From: Sphagnum compactum
Taxonomy: Eukaryota > Bryophyta > Sphagnopsida > Sphagnales
Direction of reading: 5' to 3'
DNA length: 64,000 bases
Assembly: GCA_965153455.1 (NCBI GenBank)
Contig: OZ234497.1
Location: 4,960,001 to 5,024,000, forward strand
The notes under the pieces are model-generated. The model had not been told where the DNA came from and searched no databases. It was given only the letters and a program-made list of their open reading frames with translations. The position numbers and the translations under genes are program-made. Positions 22,095-34,798 of this stretch are shown here, piece after piece. Position 1 is the stretch's first letter. Each line of letters opens with the position of its first letter.

Positions 22095-24895
22095 GTTTAC
22101 AGGCCTACGAAGCTTGCCTTTTCATCAAGGCTTGACATATGTGATATCGTTGTAAGGAATTGCTTCATGGTAATGTTTTCTTCTCACTTTCTCTTCTCTC
22201 TAAACTGTTTGGCTTCTTGATGTCTCCTTCTCATCCCAGGGGCCTAGAACTGCAAACAAAGGCATACCTGTGAAGTAATTGCAGCAGCTCAAAATCTCCA
22301 GAGTAATAAATTTGACATTGACAATGAGTGCAGTTATATAACCTTATGAGAGTCACTCACAAAGTTTCAGACCATCAGCTTCATCATGAATAGCAACACT
22401 TGACAAGCTGCCATGACTAGCTAGCTACCCACTTATTTCATCAGCTCCAAATGGTGGGTGTGTAGACATTAACCCACCCAAATTTTTAGGCAAACCCAGG
22501 CAACACAAAACCTTGTCTCCTGAGTTTCTGCCAAATTTCTAGGAGCAATGGAAAGACTCAGTTATGATCTTGGCTACCAGTCAAGAGACATAGCTAATAA
22601 AAAATTAGGTCAATTTAGGTATCCTCATCCAAGCTGCAACAAGATTGTGAATGTAAGCTTCAATTCATTAAATCGTCTGTCCCTGTCCAAGCAAGCATCT
22701 AAGCTGAAGGTCTAGAGAGCTCAGAGGTCTACAAACTAAGGCATCAACAAAAATTTGAGAAAAACAGCTATACTTCCTGCTAACAATGCACATCTTTATT
22801 GCTCCATGATTGGGCAGTGCAGATACTACTTAAGGGTAACTTCCAGCTTGCTCTCCTTCCCATGTTGAAAACCCTAAATGCAGTCTCACATCAAAATGGC
22901 TGGGTCTCACATCAAAATGGCTGGGTCTCACATCAACATCTCCACTTTCCTCTGGTCTCAGCATTCACATTCAGGGCTAGCCTTTCATAATCTCTGGCCT
23001 ATGTATTTGAGAAGATATAGACACAAACACACATGATAAGACACATCTTGTGTGCAATTTAAGACAAGTCCCAAAAGAAGGAAAAACAATTAAAATCGGG
23101 GTCTGGTTTGTCTGAAGAAAGGATACCAAACAGTTCAGAAAATGAGCTCAGCTTTGAGACCTACAGACATTTAAACCCTACAAAACAAGTGACATTTATT
23201 TCCCCAATACTGCAAATATCAATACCAAAACTCCTGCTTGCTTGATTGGGCATTTACATCAACAATCTCAGAGTGAAGTGGTGTTGAAATTATGGTCTCA
23301 AAAAGCTGGATATGCAACTTTCTCACTGCTGCAAAGCCATAATATAGACTTTGGGTCAGCTGCTTGAAGGGTTGCAGAGTTACTTATTCAAGTGGAATGC
23401 AGCAATGGCATTAGGGAAAAAGTTTGTAACTGCACAAAATTCTGTCACTGCACAAAAGTCTGTGGCAGATTTTAGGCCTATCGAATCATTGACGGTGAAG
23501 ATATGTGAATTTGAAACAACTTAAGTATTACAAGGAGCAAGGAAACATTACAGCTTCAGCTTGAATACCCTATCCAACCATATGCACATCAAATAGCAGA
23601 GAATCTGGCCAGTACAGAATTTCATGAGGCTGTAACCAAAAAGAAGGGGATGGGTGGAAGGCCTGCACATATTATTGACAAGCAACAACCCCACTTCCCA
23701 GTGTTACTCACTTATACAGCCAAGCAATGCATCACCCTTGTCTCATGTGTGCGGTCTAGACCAAGCTCTTCCAAAGTTCATATTTCCCCACATTTTCCAT
23801 AATTTACACTTACTCCACTCTGCCCACCAAATATTCAGTACTCCTTCACAAAAAACTCCCAAAGATCGCACACAGTGAGAGCTATCCAACCAGTCACCCA
23901 AAGCATCGACATCACATTGGCACAGCAACTAAGATGAACATGATGTACTCACCTTGCCATGAAGACCAAAACTTAGCTCAATCTACCATTCCGATTCACT
24001 CCATTGCCAGAAAGCACCACCAAGAAGGCTCAACAGTAAATCTGTCATAACCATTCCACCCCACAAAGCATCACTTCGATAGCCAGCCAGCATCCCCAAA
24101 TTGCTGCAATTGAATCACGTTGCTGCCCACATCTCTTTCATCAGTCATGATCCACTGTAATGCCACTACTACTAAATATCATTCCAATCAGGACAAATGG
24201 GTGTTCCAGAAACCTAGCTAGACATTGAGGTCAAACTTAGGGGTTAAACTGCTAGAGCTAACTTGGCATTAGAAGGACTTAGACATTAGAGTTATCCGTA
24301 AAGTAACCCTGTCTTTAGGCCTCCTTTCACCGCCTATCCCCTCTTTCAGTGGTATCCGCAAAGTAAAGACATTTTATTAAATCTCAGTATAAAATGGTGC
24401 AACTCAGAATGAAATGCTGAAACTCAGCAATTAATGCACGAGGTTTGAGACTAATTATAGTAGTTGTTCAGTTAGAAGCTGTGAAAATATATGTAGCAAC
24501 AATGGAGGCGCTCATGGAAAAAGAAAGACAAGATGAACCTCAGTTCACCACCAAAATTGAAGGGTTTCTGAGTTTCATCCCCCCTCAAATGCTAATGTAC
24601 TTTTTTGGAGGTTTTTTTTTAATCTCACCCTCTGTATGACCAAACCAAACTCAGGGCTCTGATGCTGTGCTTTTCTTACGTTACGGATAACTCTATTATA
24701 CACATGAGAACATTTTGTGACCCCAGATATTGTTTGGTCCCCAGTTTGGCTGACTTTGCAGATAGCTTTAAACTGGGCGTGAGACAGAAAAAAGAGGACC
24801 AAACAGGGGGGCCAAAATGGGGATGACTTTAAGGAGAACGGAAATCAGTGGTCAAATAACATGGTTAATAGAAATAGCCTCTACGCAGGTACTGT
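22095..24895 (-). repeat. Inverted duplication, arm B'
   Basis: Reverse-complement counterpart of 10638-13700, moderately diverged, and interrupted by a MITE at 24289-24693. A short tandem repeat of TGGGTCTCACATCAAAATGGC at about 22890-22935 is specific to this arm. I recognise no gene in it. Confidence 0.75.
24289..24693. mobile_element. TA-flanked MITE, copy 1 (405 bp)
   Basis: Starts GAGTTATCCGTAA and ends with the inverse TTACGGATAACTC, with TA on both sides (24287-24288 and 24694-24695). The matching place in arm B (near 10830-10850) lacks the insert. Two relatives are at 45299-45698 and 47231-47418. A TA duplication suggests a Tc1/mariner-type (Stowaway-like) non-autonomous element. 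Confidence 0.82.
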
Positions 24896-27800
24896 TGTCA
24901 ATGTTGTTATTCATATAATTCATAGTCGCTGGGTCTACTTAAGATGAGCTAAACGTAAAAACCCCAAAGTTTTTTTGGGGTTACTTCTTAACATAATCAA
25001 TACACCATACTTAGGGCCACTTTGATGAGGGTCCAAGGTCCAGAGTCCAATGAAATAGAGCAATCCTATTGGATGAGAGCCCAAGACCAAAAAGTGGCAA
25101 ATTGAGGCTAAACTTACATGGAACCATTTTTCCTTGGGTTAAATTGAGCTTGTAAGAGGCCTCGCTCAAGAAGGTGAAGGTACCAGTGTAGGTGCTGGTT
25201 CACCCTGTCCATGTGGACTAATTTTATTGGTTACTCATGTCAGCTGCTGAAATGGCCAATGAATCTCCCTCCCATTTTCTAGGAGGGATATAAGGTGCCC
25301 TCCAAATACACTACACATTTTCTCGGAGTGCTTTATGGGTACGGCAGCCTGATGTGTTGGGGGTCATTAGGACCCTCATCACGGAGGGTTGAGGCTCCAG
25401 CACTACTAAAGTCCAATAATCATGGGTTCCCCACATAAATGTCACAATAATCTCCCCAAAAACAAAATTCTGTTACTCTTAGGCCATTTTAAAATAAAAA
25501 ACCCCCTGTTTTTCCCTTTGTATTAATAGCCAGGGTTTTTCGAAAAGTAAATATCTGGCCATAATTGGCAAAGAAAAAAGCACTGGTACACACTCTTTTG
25601 CACCGTCCATCCACTTGATTTCTAGTTGATCGGCATGGCCTTTCCTTTAAAGAACGTGCCAAATATCCAACATTTCAAATTCATTGGGGTTCCATGGGCC
25701 AATAAAGAAGCCCATCACAAAAATTCCAATCGAATAAAATCTTTGGTGCGCGAACTATGGATCAATCAGGATCAATCTGACTGAGCACCATCCTTTGACA
25801 GCCAGATCGAGTTAGGATCAGATTGGTACCAATTTCAAACATGACAAATTGTCAGACTACTGTTTATTGTATAAAATGGCAGCCTGATGTGTTGCGGCCC
25901 TTATGATGGAGGGTTACAACTCCAGCACTTGGGACTTGACTCCAATAATGAAAGTAACTGTGCTTGTAGGTACACACCCTATGGCACCATCCACCCACTC
26001 GATTTCAAGTTGATGGACACAACCTTTTCTTAAAGAATGGTGAGGTTATGTGAGGCTCTGTTTCTTTCTTGTATCTCTGGACTTTCAGCTTGTGCTGCTA
26101 CCTTCAGAGTTGTTTCAGAATTGTAGCCTCTCAATGTTTTGTCTTTCACCAAAGGAGTAAAGTAAGGAAGACTTGTGCAAGTGCAAACAGGCCTGCATCT
26201 TATATCGGGAGGTTTAAGCTTAAACTTTGGTTCACTTTAAGCTAATTTGTAGGTGAACGAAAGTTTAAGCAAGTTTCTTGCTTGTGGGTCATTTTTTATC
26301 TGTCTATAACCTGTTTGTTCTCTAGATTTCTGGTTGCCTTTTCTGTATTGGTGTTTGGTATGTTGTATGGAAATAAGCTTTTGGATTTGCATTTTTTGAT
26401 AAGGAGTTTCATGACTCTTGCATGGTCATCTCAGTTTCAGGATAAAGGAATTCAAAAATTGGAGTTTCACAAACTAAAATTGCAGAAAGTTAAGCCCAAT
26501 ACAATATTATGTTCCCAGGTTCAAAAAAGCTTGGCCAACCTCCAATTGAGTTTCGAAATCAAGTTATTTTCAAACATTTGGGAGATTGAGTTGAACATCT
26601 CATTGCATCTACACGCTTAGGTTCAAGGTTGTTCTTGAAATAATTTGAATTCGAAGGATTGTTTCATTTGTTTTTTATAATGGACATTTGTCAAACAATT
26701 TGACCTCTTATATGATAAGTACAAGTGAATGGTGGATAAATGCTTGCAAGATTTTGGCAAAACCATTGAAAAGTTAATCAAACAAGTTTTTGGAAGTGCT
26801 TAGATTGCCAAATTTATAGCTTTGGATTGAGATGGTATAATCAATTTGTGAACATCTTTAGAGCACATATATTCATTTTCCTTGGGAAGGTTGTGTAAGC
26901 AAGGCCTTCAAGATGGAACACATAAAAGAATTTCCCATAGCACGTGGATTGCTAGAGGTAAGATAAGTGCATTGTACATTTAAGCTATATAACACACTTT
27001 AATCCATTAGAGTGGAAGAAAATATTTAATAATTTCATTTTACATCAAACCTATGTTGGTTGAAGGAAAATTTGATTTGTTCATTTATATATAGACCCAT
27101 TCATCAACAATATGAATCACAAGTCCAGCATTCCTCTAACCTCATAATTGATTAAAATGTTCTTATTGTACCCTTTTGGTGGATGTTTATAGATCATTTC
27201 AATGCATGATTTCAACCCAATGTGCATTTCTATAAATCCCAACTTGACTATCATTTTTTTTCATAACATCACCCTTAGGAAATATGGTAATTGTAAAGAG
27301 ACATGAACATCATGATCCCAAGCCTATGGAAAAGAAGAGCTGGTTTGTTGGCCAGAAAAGTGGTTGCCATAGGACTTAGGAGAAAATGCTTGAATTCTTT
27401 TTGTGTCATGTGATGCTACTTTTCATACTAATTTTATGGAGATTGGGGAAAACATCATTCAAAGCTTGATGTCGAGGTAAGGTGTATGGTATTTCCAAAT
27501 TCATCATATGTTTGCAAAGTAGTGTTTAACGTTTTAGAAAATAATAAATTAGAAAAATTCTTTGCATTCTAAAATTTAAATTTAGATTTGAATGAATTAA
27601 ATGATCATGTGCATTGCTTGTACATTATGACCATTTTTTCCACCTTTTTATATGTATTTTAACTCATTAATATTACATACTTAAATTGGTTAAGTGGTTG
27701 TAACTTCACATCTTTTGTCACATATTTAATTGGTTGGTTCTCAAAACCTCACATTTCAAAATAATTTAGTCCAAAAATTAATCAAATTATTTTAGTTTGA

Positions 27801-30800
27801 AACATTAACATTAGACATGTTTGAGAATCATTTATGACAACATGATCAAGCCTCTATGTAAAAGTGATGGAAAACCTAGTCAAAACTTGAAGTAGATAAT
27901 TAAATTCATTGTCCATTAATGATGGTTTTTTTGTGCATGTGTAGATATGAAAACCTTTGGAAGGCTCCAATTGTATTGGTTGGTTATAGTTTTGGAGGTC
28001 TAATGCTCAAAAGCTTGGTGGTTGAAGTTTCAAAACATCTGCATCAAAGGATCAAAAAAACAACATAAGTCAAACAATTTCAATTCACTCAATCAACAAA
28101 TGGAAGAGCTTTCTACAAATTTTACACTATCTATTGATGAAAATGTCTACACTATTTATGTATTTTTTGAGGGACTACCCATTGATCATAAGCACGTAAG
28201 TTTTACATATAATTGCACAATAAATTGTATTTTACTAATTGTCCTCTTGTTTATAAAACATTCTCTAACTAATGAAATCTTCATATATCATGTGTACAAT
28301 TAAAAGGAATATTTGGACTATCACAATTGTAGTTTTTTGAATTACTGATGAACTTAAAAGTAAAGCCATATTCAACAATAACATGATCAAAATTTAAATT
28401 TTCCATGTTATAATAAATTTTAATGAAAATCATATTAAAAAATATGGATGAATTTTAAGAAAATAATGGACTCCTAATTTACTTTTGAAATAATAACATT
28501 ATGGTTTTCATGCATATAGAATGAAAAATGTGGATTCCAAAAGTATCTTACAATAATGTCAAAAAATAAATATAAAATAAATCGTCATCTAATGAAAAAT
28601 TTAAAAGCAAGATGCATTGAAACCTTTTCAAAAAAAAAAAATTGAGTTTTAGAATTTTAAAATCCCATGATTTCCATCATTTTTTATGATTTATAGTCCA
28701 TTTCACATAAAAATATTCAAATTTTCACATTAATTTTTGCACCAATCACATGTCTAATGATATTTAAAAGGTGGTCTATTAGTATTTCTTTATCAAAAAC
28801 ATAAGGGACATTATAACATTTCTAGTTTAATAATTATTTTAATTGTAAGAATTTTAGTTAGCGTAAGATGTAAAGCCTCAAAATGTCAAAAATGAGTCTC
28901 CTAACCATGCTTTTACCCTAAAGGTTAAACCAAGCCTTGAAAATTGTGTTATAACTTTCATAATGTCAATCCAAATGAAATAGTGAGGTTGATAGATTCA
29001 ATAACAAGGAAAAAATATTTATCTTATTAAAATGATTATTTTTAAAGAGGACATAAAACAACTACCTTATTTGCTAGTATTACCCATACCTAATATACAA
29101 ATATTTTAATACTATAAGCATGTTTTAGATGATAATATGATTTGGTCATTATCTTGATGTTTGCAAAAATGTTATGAGTTTCAATCACCTTCAAAATTAA
29201 AGTGATCATACTATAATAGAAAATGAAATCAATTGTATGGTCGTGATTAGCTAACAAACCAAGTGCAGCATTTTGTGTAAATGTAATTAATTATGGATCT
29301 TGGCACATGTGTAGGGGATTATCATGCCCTATGTTTCATCAAAACATTTGTCATCTAATAACAACTACAAGATCAAAGATTCTAATCACTTGACAATATG
29401 CAAACCACCTACCAAGGACCACCTTTCCTATATTTTACTATTGGATTTGTTATGAACATGTTTGAAGGTAAAAATTAATTTAAGTTTCATGGTTTCCATT
29501 ATTCATTTGTAAAGAAGAAAATGTTAGATCAAGAAATAATCCTCAAAACACAATGGACAAACTATGTGAACATTTTGTTTTAAATAGGTTATATTTGTTT
29601 TTTGTTCTTTTTTTGTGAAGGTCTAATTGGCTTTAAAAGAACATAGGGCTCATTTGTTTCAATATCATCTTTGTTTTACGTACCAGTTTTGATTTTGGCA
29701 TCTATTTTAATTCTAATGTTTCATGATTTGGTTTGCTAGAAATCAACACTAGTTCTACCATTGCCAACCTTTGAGGTGGATTTGACTTCACATGTTAAGA
29801 CTGTGATCAAATTACTAGAAAAAGTGCCTATCATTGGTTTGGTTGGAATGGGTGGTATTGGATAGACCACTTTGAGCAAGAAAATATATTGTTTGATCCA
29901 TAATCAATATGAAAAATCTAGCTTCTTGGAAGATGTGGGATCAAAAAATGTGAAGGATGTTTTGAAACAACTTTTACATGATTTGTGTGGCAAGAAATTG
30001 CACTACGATGAAGATGTGGATGAAGATGACTTTAAATTTATTAGGCAATGCTTAATCACCAAAAAGGCATTGGTGGTCATTGATGATGTTCGTTCAAGTC
30101 AAATTCTTTTTGCTTTGCAAGTTTTTGTAGTTATTTCAAAAATTGAAAGCAAGAGTACAGTAATTGTGAATAGTCAAAATTGGCAAATCTTGAAAGCCCA
30201 TGTAAGTAGATGGGAAAGTTGACATGCCTTTACTCAATGATGTGCAAGCAAGAGAACTTTTCATCTTCCATGCATTTGGAGGGGCAAGCTATGTGCTAGA
30301 AGGTTTTGAAGAGGTTTCAAATAAAGTGGTGGTAGCTTCGGAAGAGTTCCCTTTGAGCCTTGAAGTCTTGGGCAATTTTTTAAAGAATAAACATATTATG
30401 CAAATTTGGGAAGAAACTTTAAAAAGACTTCGTGAAGTGTCTTTAATTTTCAACGGGAATAAAGATCCTATCCATTCTTGGCTTCAAATTCATTATGACA
30501 ACTTAGCAAAAAAAGAAAAAGATATGTTTTTGGACATAACTTGTTTTTTTCACAACGATTTTTTTGTTTAAAAAGGCTTGAGAATCATTATTGTTATATG
30601 AATATTGGATCAAAATGGTTTATTAAACCGAGGATATAAGTTTCATCAATATTACAAAAAATGAAATTATAATCATGCATCACCAATTACAAAACATGGG
30701 TCGACAAATCGCATGAGATGAAGAACAAAATAGATCATGGGACCCAAAAGAAACATTGCATTTATTTTCACACCAAAATGAGGTTGTTATTAATTTATAG

Positions 30801-32604
30801 ATGATAAACACAGTGTTATATAATAAATTTTTGCTTGATATTGTTTAATAGTTTTTTGCACATGATGATGATCAAGTTGCTTCTTCATTCATGACACATA
30901 TTGATTTTAATGTTTTATGTATGATGTGATAGGTGGACATCACATCTTTGGGGAGCATGTCATTATTAAGGTGTGAAGAAATACTTCATTATTGCACAAA
31001 TACAACATGAAATTCCCGAATTTGAAATTGCTTGACATGATAAAAACTTCATCAAATGTTGTGAAAGTTTGCATTCTAATAAAACGTTCAACAAATTGAA
31101 ATGGATTTGTCTACAAGCATCAAATATTCAAAAGTTCCCTAATGACTTAGCAAATTATTCACATTTGCATGTGCTTGATTTGGTTAAATGCCAATATTTG
31201 GAACAACTTCCAAACTTCATTGGAAGCAAATTGGTTCAATTGCAAGAATTTGATTTATCTAGTTGTTCAAAGTTGGAGAATTTGTTTAATGGGATTGGGG
31301 GATGCTAAACCTCCAACATCTTTTAGTGAAAAATTATGTGAAATTACAACAATTACCAACATCAATTGGTCAAATGAATAATTTTCGCAAATTTGATTTG
31401 TTAGGTTGTTTAAATGTACAAGAACTACCAACTTCAATTGGCCAATTAAATGTTCTTGAATATTTGAACATATCATGGTGTAAAGGGTTACAAGAATTAC
31501 CTACTACTATTGGTCATTCACATGCTCTCCAAAAATTTGATTTGTCAAATTGTTTTAAAATCCAAGAGCTACCCACATCTATTGGCTAATTAATCAATCT
31601 TCAAGATTTCAATTTATCAAGGTGTTCCGCATTACATGAACTTCCTATATCTATTGGACAACTAATTGCGTTTTAAAAGTTTGATTTATTAGATTGTCCC
31701 AACTTACTTGAACTACCTACATCTAATGGTCAACTGAATGTTCTTTTAGAATTCAACTTATCAAGGTGTTCCAAATTGCAAGAATTGCCTGCATCTATTG
31801 GAAAATTAATTACTCTACGAAAAATCAATTTATCAATGTGTTTTAAGTTGGAAAAATTACCTACTTCCTTTAGTAAATTGATATCTATCCAAAAGTTCTA
31901 TTTGTCAAGGTGTGACGAATTGAAAAAATTACCTTCTTCTATTGGTGAATTGATTGGCCTAATTTTTTTGTATTTATCGAAGTGTTTAAAATTTAAAAAG
32001 TTACCTTGGTGTATTGGCCACCTAGTTGCTCTTGAGGAGATTAATTTGTTTGAATGTTCTTCATTACAAGAGTTACCTATTTCAATAGGCCAACTGAAAG
32101 TTTTTCGAAAGTGTAATTTATCAAAATGTTGTAGATTAGAAAAACTACTTGCATCTATTCAACCTAACTGCCCTTCAAAAACTTGATTTGTTTAGATGTT
32201 CCAAATTGCAAAAACTACCTACATCTATTGGACAATTGATTACCCTTCAAGAACTTAATTTGTCTAGATCTTCCAAATAAAATGACTACTTAAATCTATT
32301 AGACAATCGATTACTTTTCAAGAATTCAATTTGTGAAGTTGTTCACAATTACAAAAACTACCTACATCTATTACACATTTGATTGCTCTTCAAAAGTTTG
32401 ATTTGTCAAAATGTCTTGAATTACAAGTGTTACCTACATCTATTGGTCTATTATTTGCCCTTCAAGAGTCCAATTTTTTAGGGTTTTCTAAATTGCAAGA
32501 ACTACATTTATCCATTTTTCAATTGCCCTTGTTGAAAGAGTTCAATTTGTCATCTTTTTCTACATTACAAAAATTGCCAAATGATCTTATGGGCAAATTG
32601 AATG

Positions 32605-34217
32605 TTCCGCCTCTCTCCTCCTCATCACTGCTGCCCTGGGAGCTCTCACTCTCACCCTCAGAAGCCTGCATTTCAACATGCAAAGCTTAGTCAACACCAT
32701 AAATGAAAATCTTGATTCAAATGAAAACAATCTCAACACAAACAGAAATTGAATCCCAACCAAACCCACTCACCAATAGTGCATCAACATGTTCAAAAAG
32801 ATGCTCCTTGCCATGCTCCTGGCCCATTGTCATTTCTGCAGCTGTGATCTTCCTCTTGTACCTCTTGTACTGTCCCCATAATACAACAGGTCAATAAAAA
32901 CACATAAAGAATCTATTCAAGTCTCCGACCACTTTTGCGAAGTGCAGACCTTCGCATACTGAAACTTGCGAAGCAGTTTGCGAAACAAATCCCATTGTAT
33001 CTTTGCAAAACAAATGCCATTTGACCTATATTTGCGATGCAATTTGCATCGCAAAGGTATCGCAAACAGTCCTATTTGATTCCATAGAAACTCAATTTTA
33101 TTCGAATCTTTGTAGGAAAGAAATGGAGGAGAGGGAGGGTACTTACAAATGCTGCTTTGAGGCCGGGAATGCCACCTTGCCCTAGCCTGTGGGTGGTGGG
33201 TGGAACCAGTTTCACTCGCTCTGCTGCCTTGAGGAACTTCAATGGTGGATCACCAACCTCGTCCACCATTGATTGGCATTCAGCAAGCTTCAGCTCTAGT
33301 GCCTTCAGGTCACAGTCAGACCTCCCAAACTCTCTTGCCTTCTTGGCCTTGGCTAGCTGCTCTGTGATCTCCTTCAGCTGCCTTGCTGCTTTCAGCTGCA
33401 CCTCAGATTGGTAGAAGGCATTCCAGATGTCTTCTGAGAACTGAAGCGGCCTCTCCAAGTTCATGTACACATTCAGGTCTCTCAGGTGAGCACGAATCTT
33501 CATCCTGTCATGGTATCTTGCCTGAGACATTGAATTGGAGATCTTGTCTGCAATCCACTGTGAATCAAGCTCTCCTCCATTTCGAAATGCTCCCTTGACC
33601 TGATTTATCACTCTCTTCTGCTCTGCCTTTGAGAGAGTGCCCCACTCAACTCCTCGTGCAAAGTTGGTGGAGACAATGTGCCTAATGGTGCTCTTGGCCC
33701 CAGTGTATGCCAGCTCGGTTGGAATTCCCTCCTCTGCCAATGTTATCAGAGGGAGCTTCTTCCTCTCCTCCTCCTTCTTCTTCAGGTCGAGCTTCTCCTT
33801 TCTGATGGCATCCCTCTCATCCTTCCTCCTTTTCTTCTCGAGAGTTCTAGGTGAGAGAGCTCCTGTTGTTGCTCCCTCATCTCTCTTTCTCTTCTTCTCT
33901 GCTGCCTTGGCTTCTGCAGCCTTCCTTGCCTCCTCCTCTCTTTGTGCTTCCCCAGCAATCAGCCCTGCTTGCAATGCTTGACCTAAGATGGCTGTCAAGG
34001 ATGCCAGCCCTTCAGGTGTCCTAGTATCGATTGCAAACAGCTCTGAAGCTCTCAAGTGATCAACAACCATCTTCCTCAACCTTTCCTCATTGTTGTCACC
34101 TCCTCTAGACCCAGAACCCCCTCCAACAGTCCCAGCCATTGCAATCCGCAACCTCCTCTCTGCCCAAGCTTTCCTTTGACAATTCTCGAGCAATGCCGAG
34201 AATGAATTCAAATTCAC
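32605..34217 (-). CDS. Transposon accessory DNA-binding protein (TNPA/Transposase_24-like), 3' truncated
   Basis: Exon 1 runs from 34217 (or the better-placed ATG at 34139, MAGTVGGGSG) to 33147, ending at GTAAGT. Exon 2 is 32869-32774, flanked by ACAG and GTGAGT, and exon 3 starts at 32665 and runs into the junction at 32605. All phases are 0. The protein has a lysine/arginine/glutamate-rich coiled region (about residues 95-160, KKRKRDEG, EKKRRKDERDAIRKEK) that could be a nuclear signal, then a helical domain beginning WGTLSKAEQKRVINQVKG and continuing with ARYHDRMKIRAHLRDLN, which resembles plant En/Spm accessory transposase domains. A coiled-coil (LKAARQLKEITEQLAKAKK) and an acidic serine-rich tail (GESESSQGSSDEEER) follow. 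Role in binding element DNA is inferred. The natural stop is lost. Confidence 0.6.
32930..33070. repeat. GCGA-motif cluster 1
   Basis: About ten copies of TTGCGAA, TTCGCA, TTGCGATGC or ATCGCAA in 140 bp, in both orientations, inside the first intron of the accessory gene. The same motif is frequent in two other clusters in this element and rare outside it. Confidence 0.65.
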
Positions 34218-34308
34218 TCGCCGTCCTACTCTAGTCTAGACCCCCAGAAAGATTTCACTACACCTTCAAGGGATTCCGTTCCAGCTTAAGGACTTTCGGC
34301 AATTTAGG

Positions 34309-34562
34309 GCTTGCGATGTAATCCGCATCGCAACTTGCGATACGCTATTTATCGCAAAGGAGTCTGGGTTTCAAAAATGACTAACGGACGCATTTCCGAA
34401 GGCCGTGCAATGCTGTTAGTTTCGCAAAGTTAGAGGGTTGCGAAGTCGGGGGCTTCGCTAATGTAGGAGGAAGTTAAAGGGTTTAGGGCTTTGGTTTAAG
34501 TAACGTATGCAGATGCGAAGAGGGATGCGATGGTGGGGGGTTCGCAATGGGTTCGCAAAGTT
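34309..34562. repeat. GCGA-motif cluster 2 between divergent transposon genes
   Basis: A dozen or more TTGCGAT, ATCGCAA, TTCGCAA and TGCGAAG motifs fill the space between the minus-strand accessory gene and the plus-strand SET and transposase genes. This is where a shared promoter would lie; in En/Spm such repeats bind the accessory protein and regulate the promoter. That role here is inference. Confidence 0.6.
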
Positions 34563-34798
34563 TTAATTTATTCTGGCTTTAACATTTTGTTGTTTTTTTT
34601 GCATATGCCAAAGGGTTTCAGGCAACCAGTCCTATAGGCATTGTTGAGCCCACATTGGATGCAGGTATGCATTTCTTTTTGGTTTAGGTAGTTTCAATTT
34701 ATGAGTAGTCAAGGGTTTATATTGTTGTATCACATGATTTTTGAAAGTCTAATCTGGTCTTTGCCTTACATTTGTGCCTTATTAATGTGACAAATGAT

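Noticed and set aside
24960-24990. CCCCAAAG...TTTGGGG hairpin as a terminator
   Set aside because: A short stem in plant intergenic DNA with no gene ending there; intrinsic terminators are not used by pol II.
33157-33981. Plus-strand frames opposite the transposon accessory gene
   Set aside because: They mirror the lysine/glutamate-rich coding strand as serine/phenylalanine/leucine-rich sequence and lack the splice sites seen on the minus strand.
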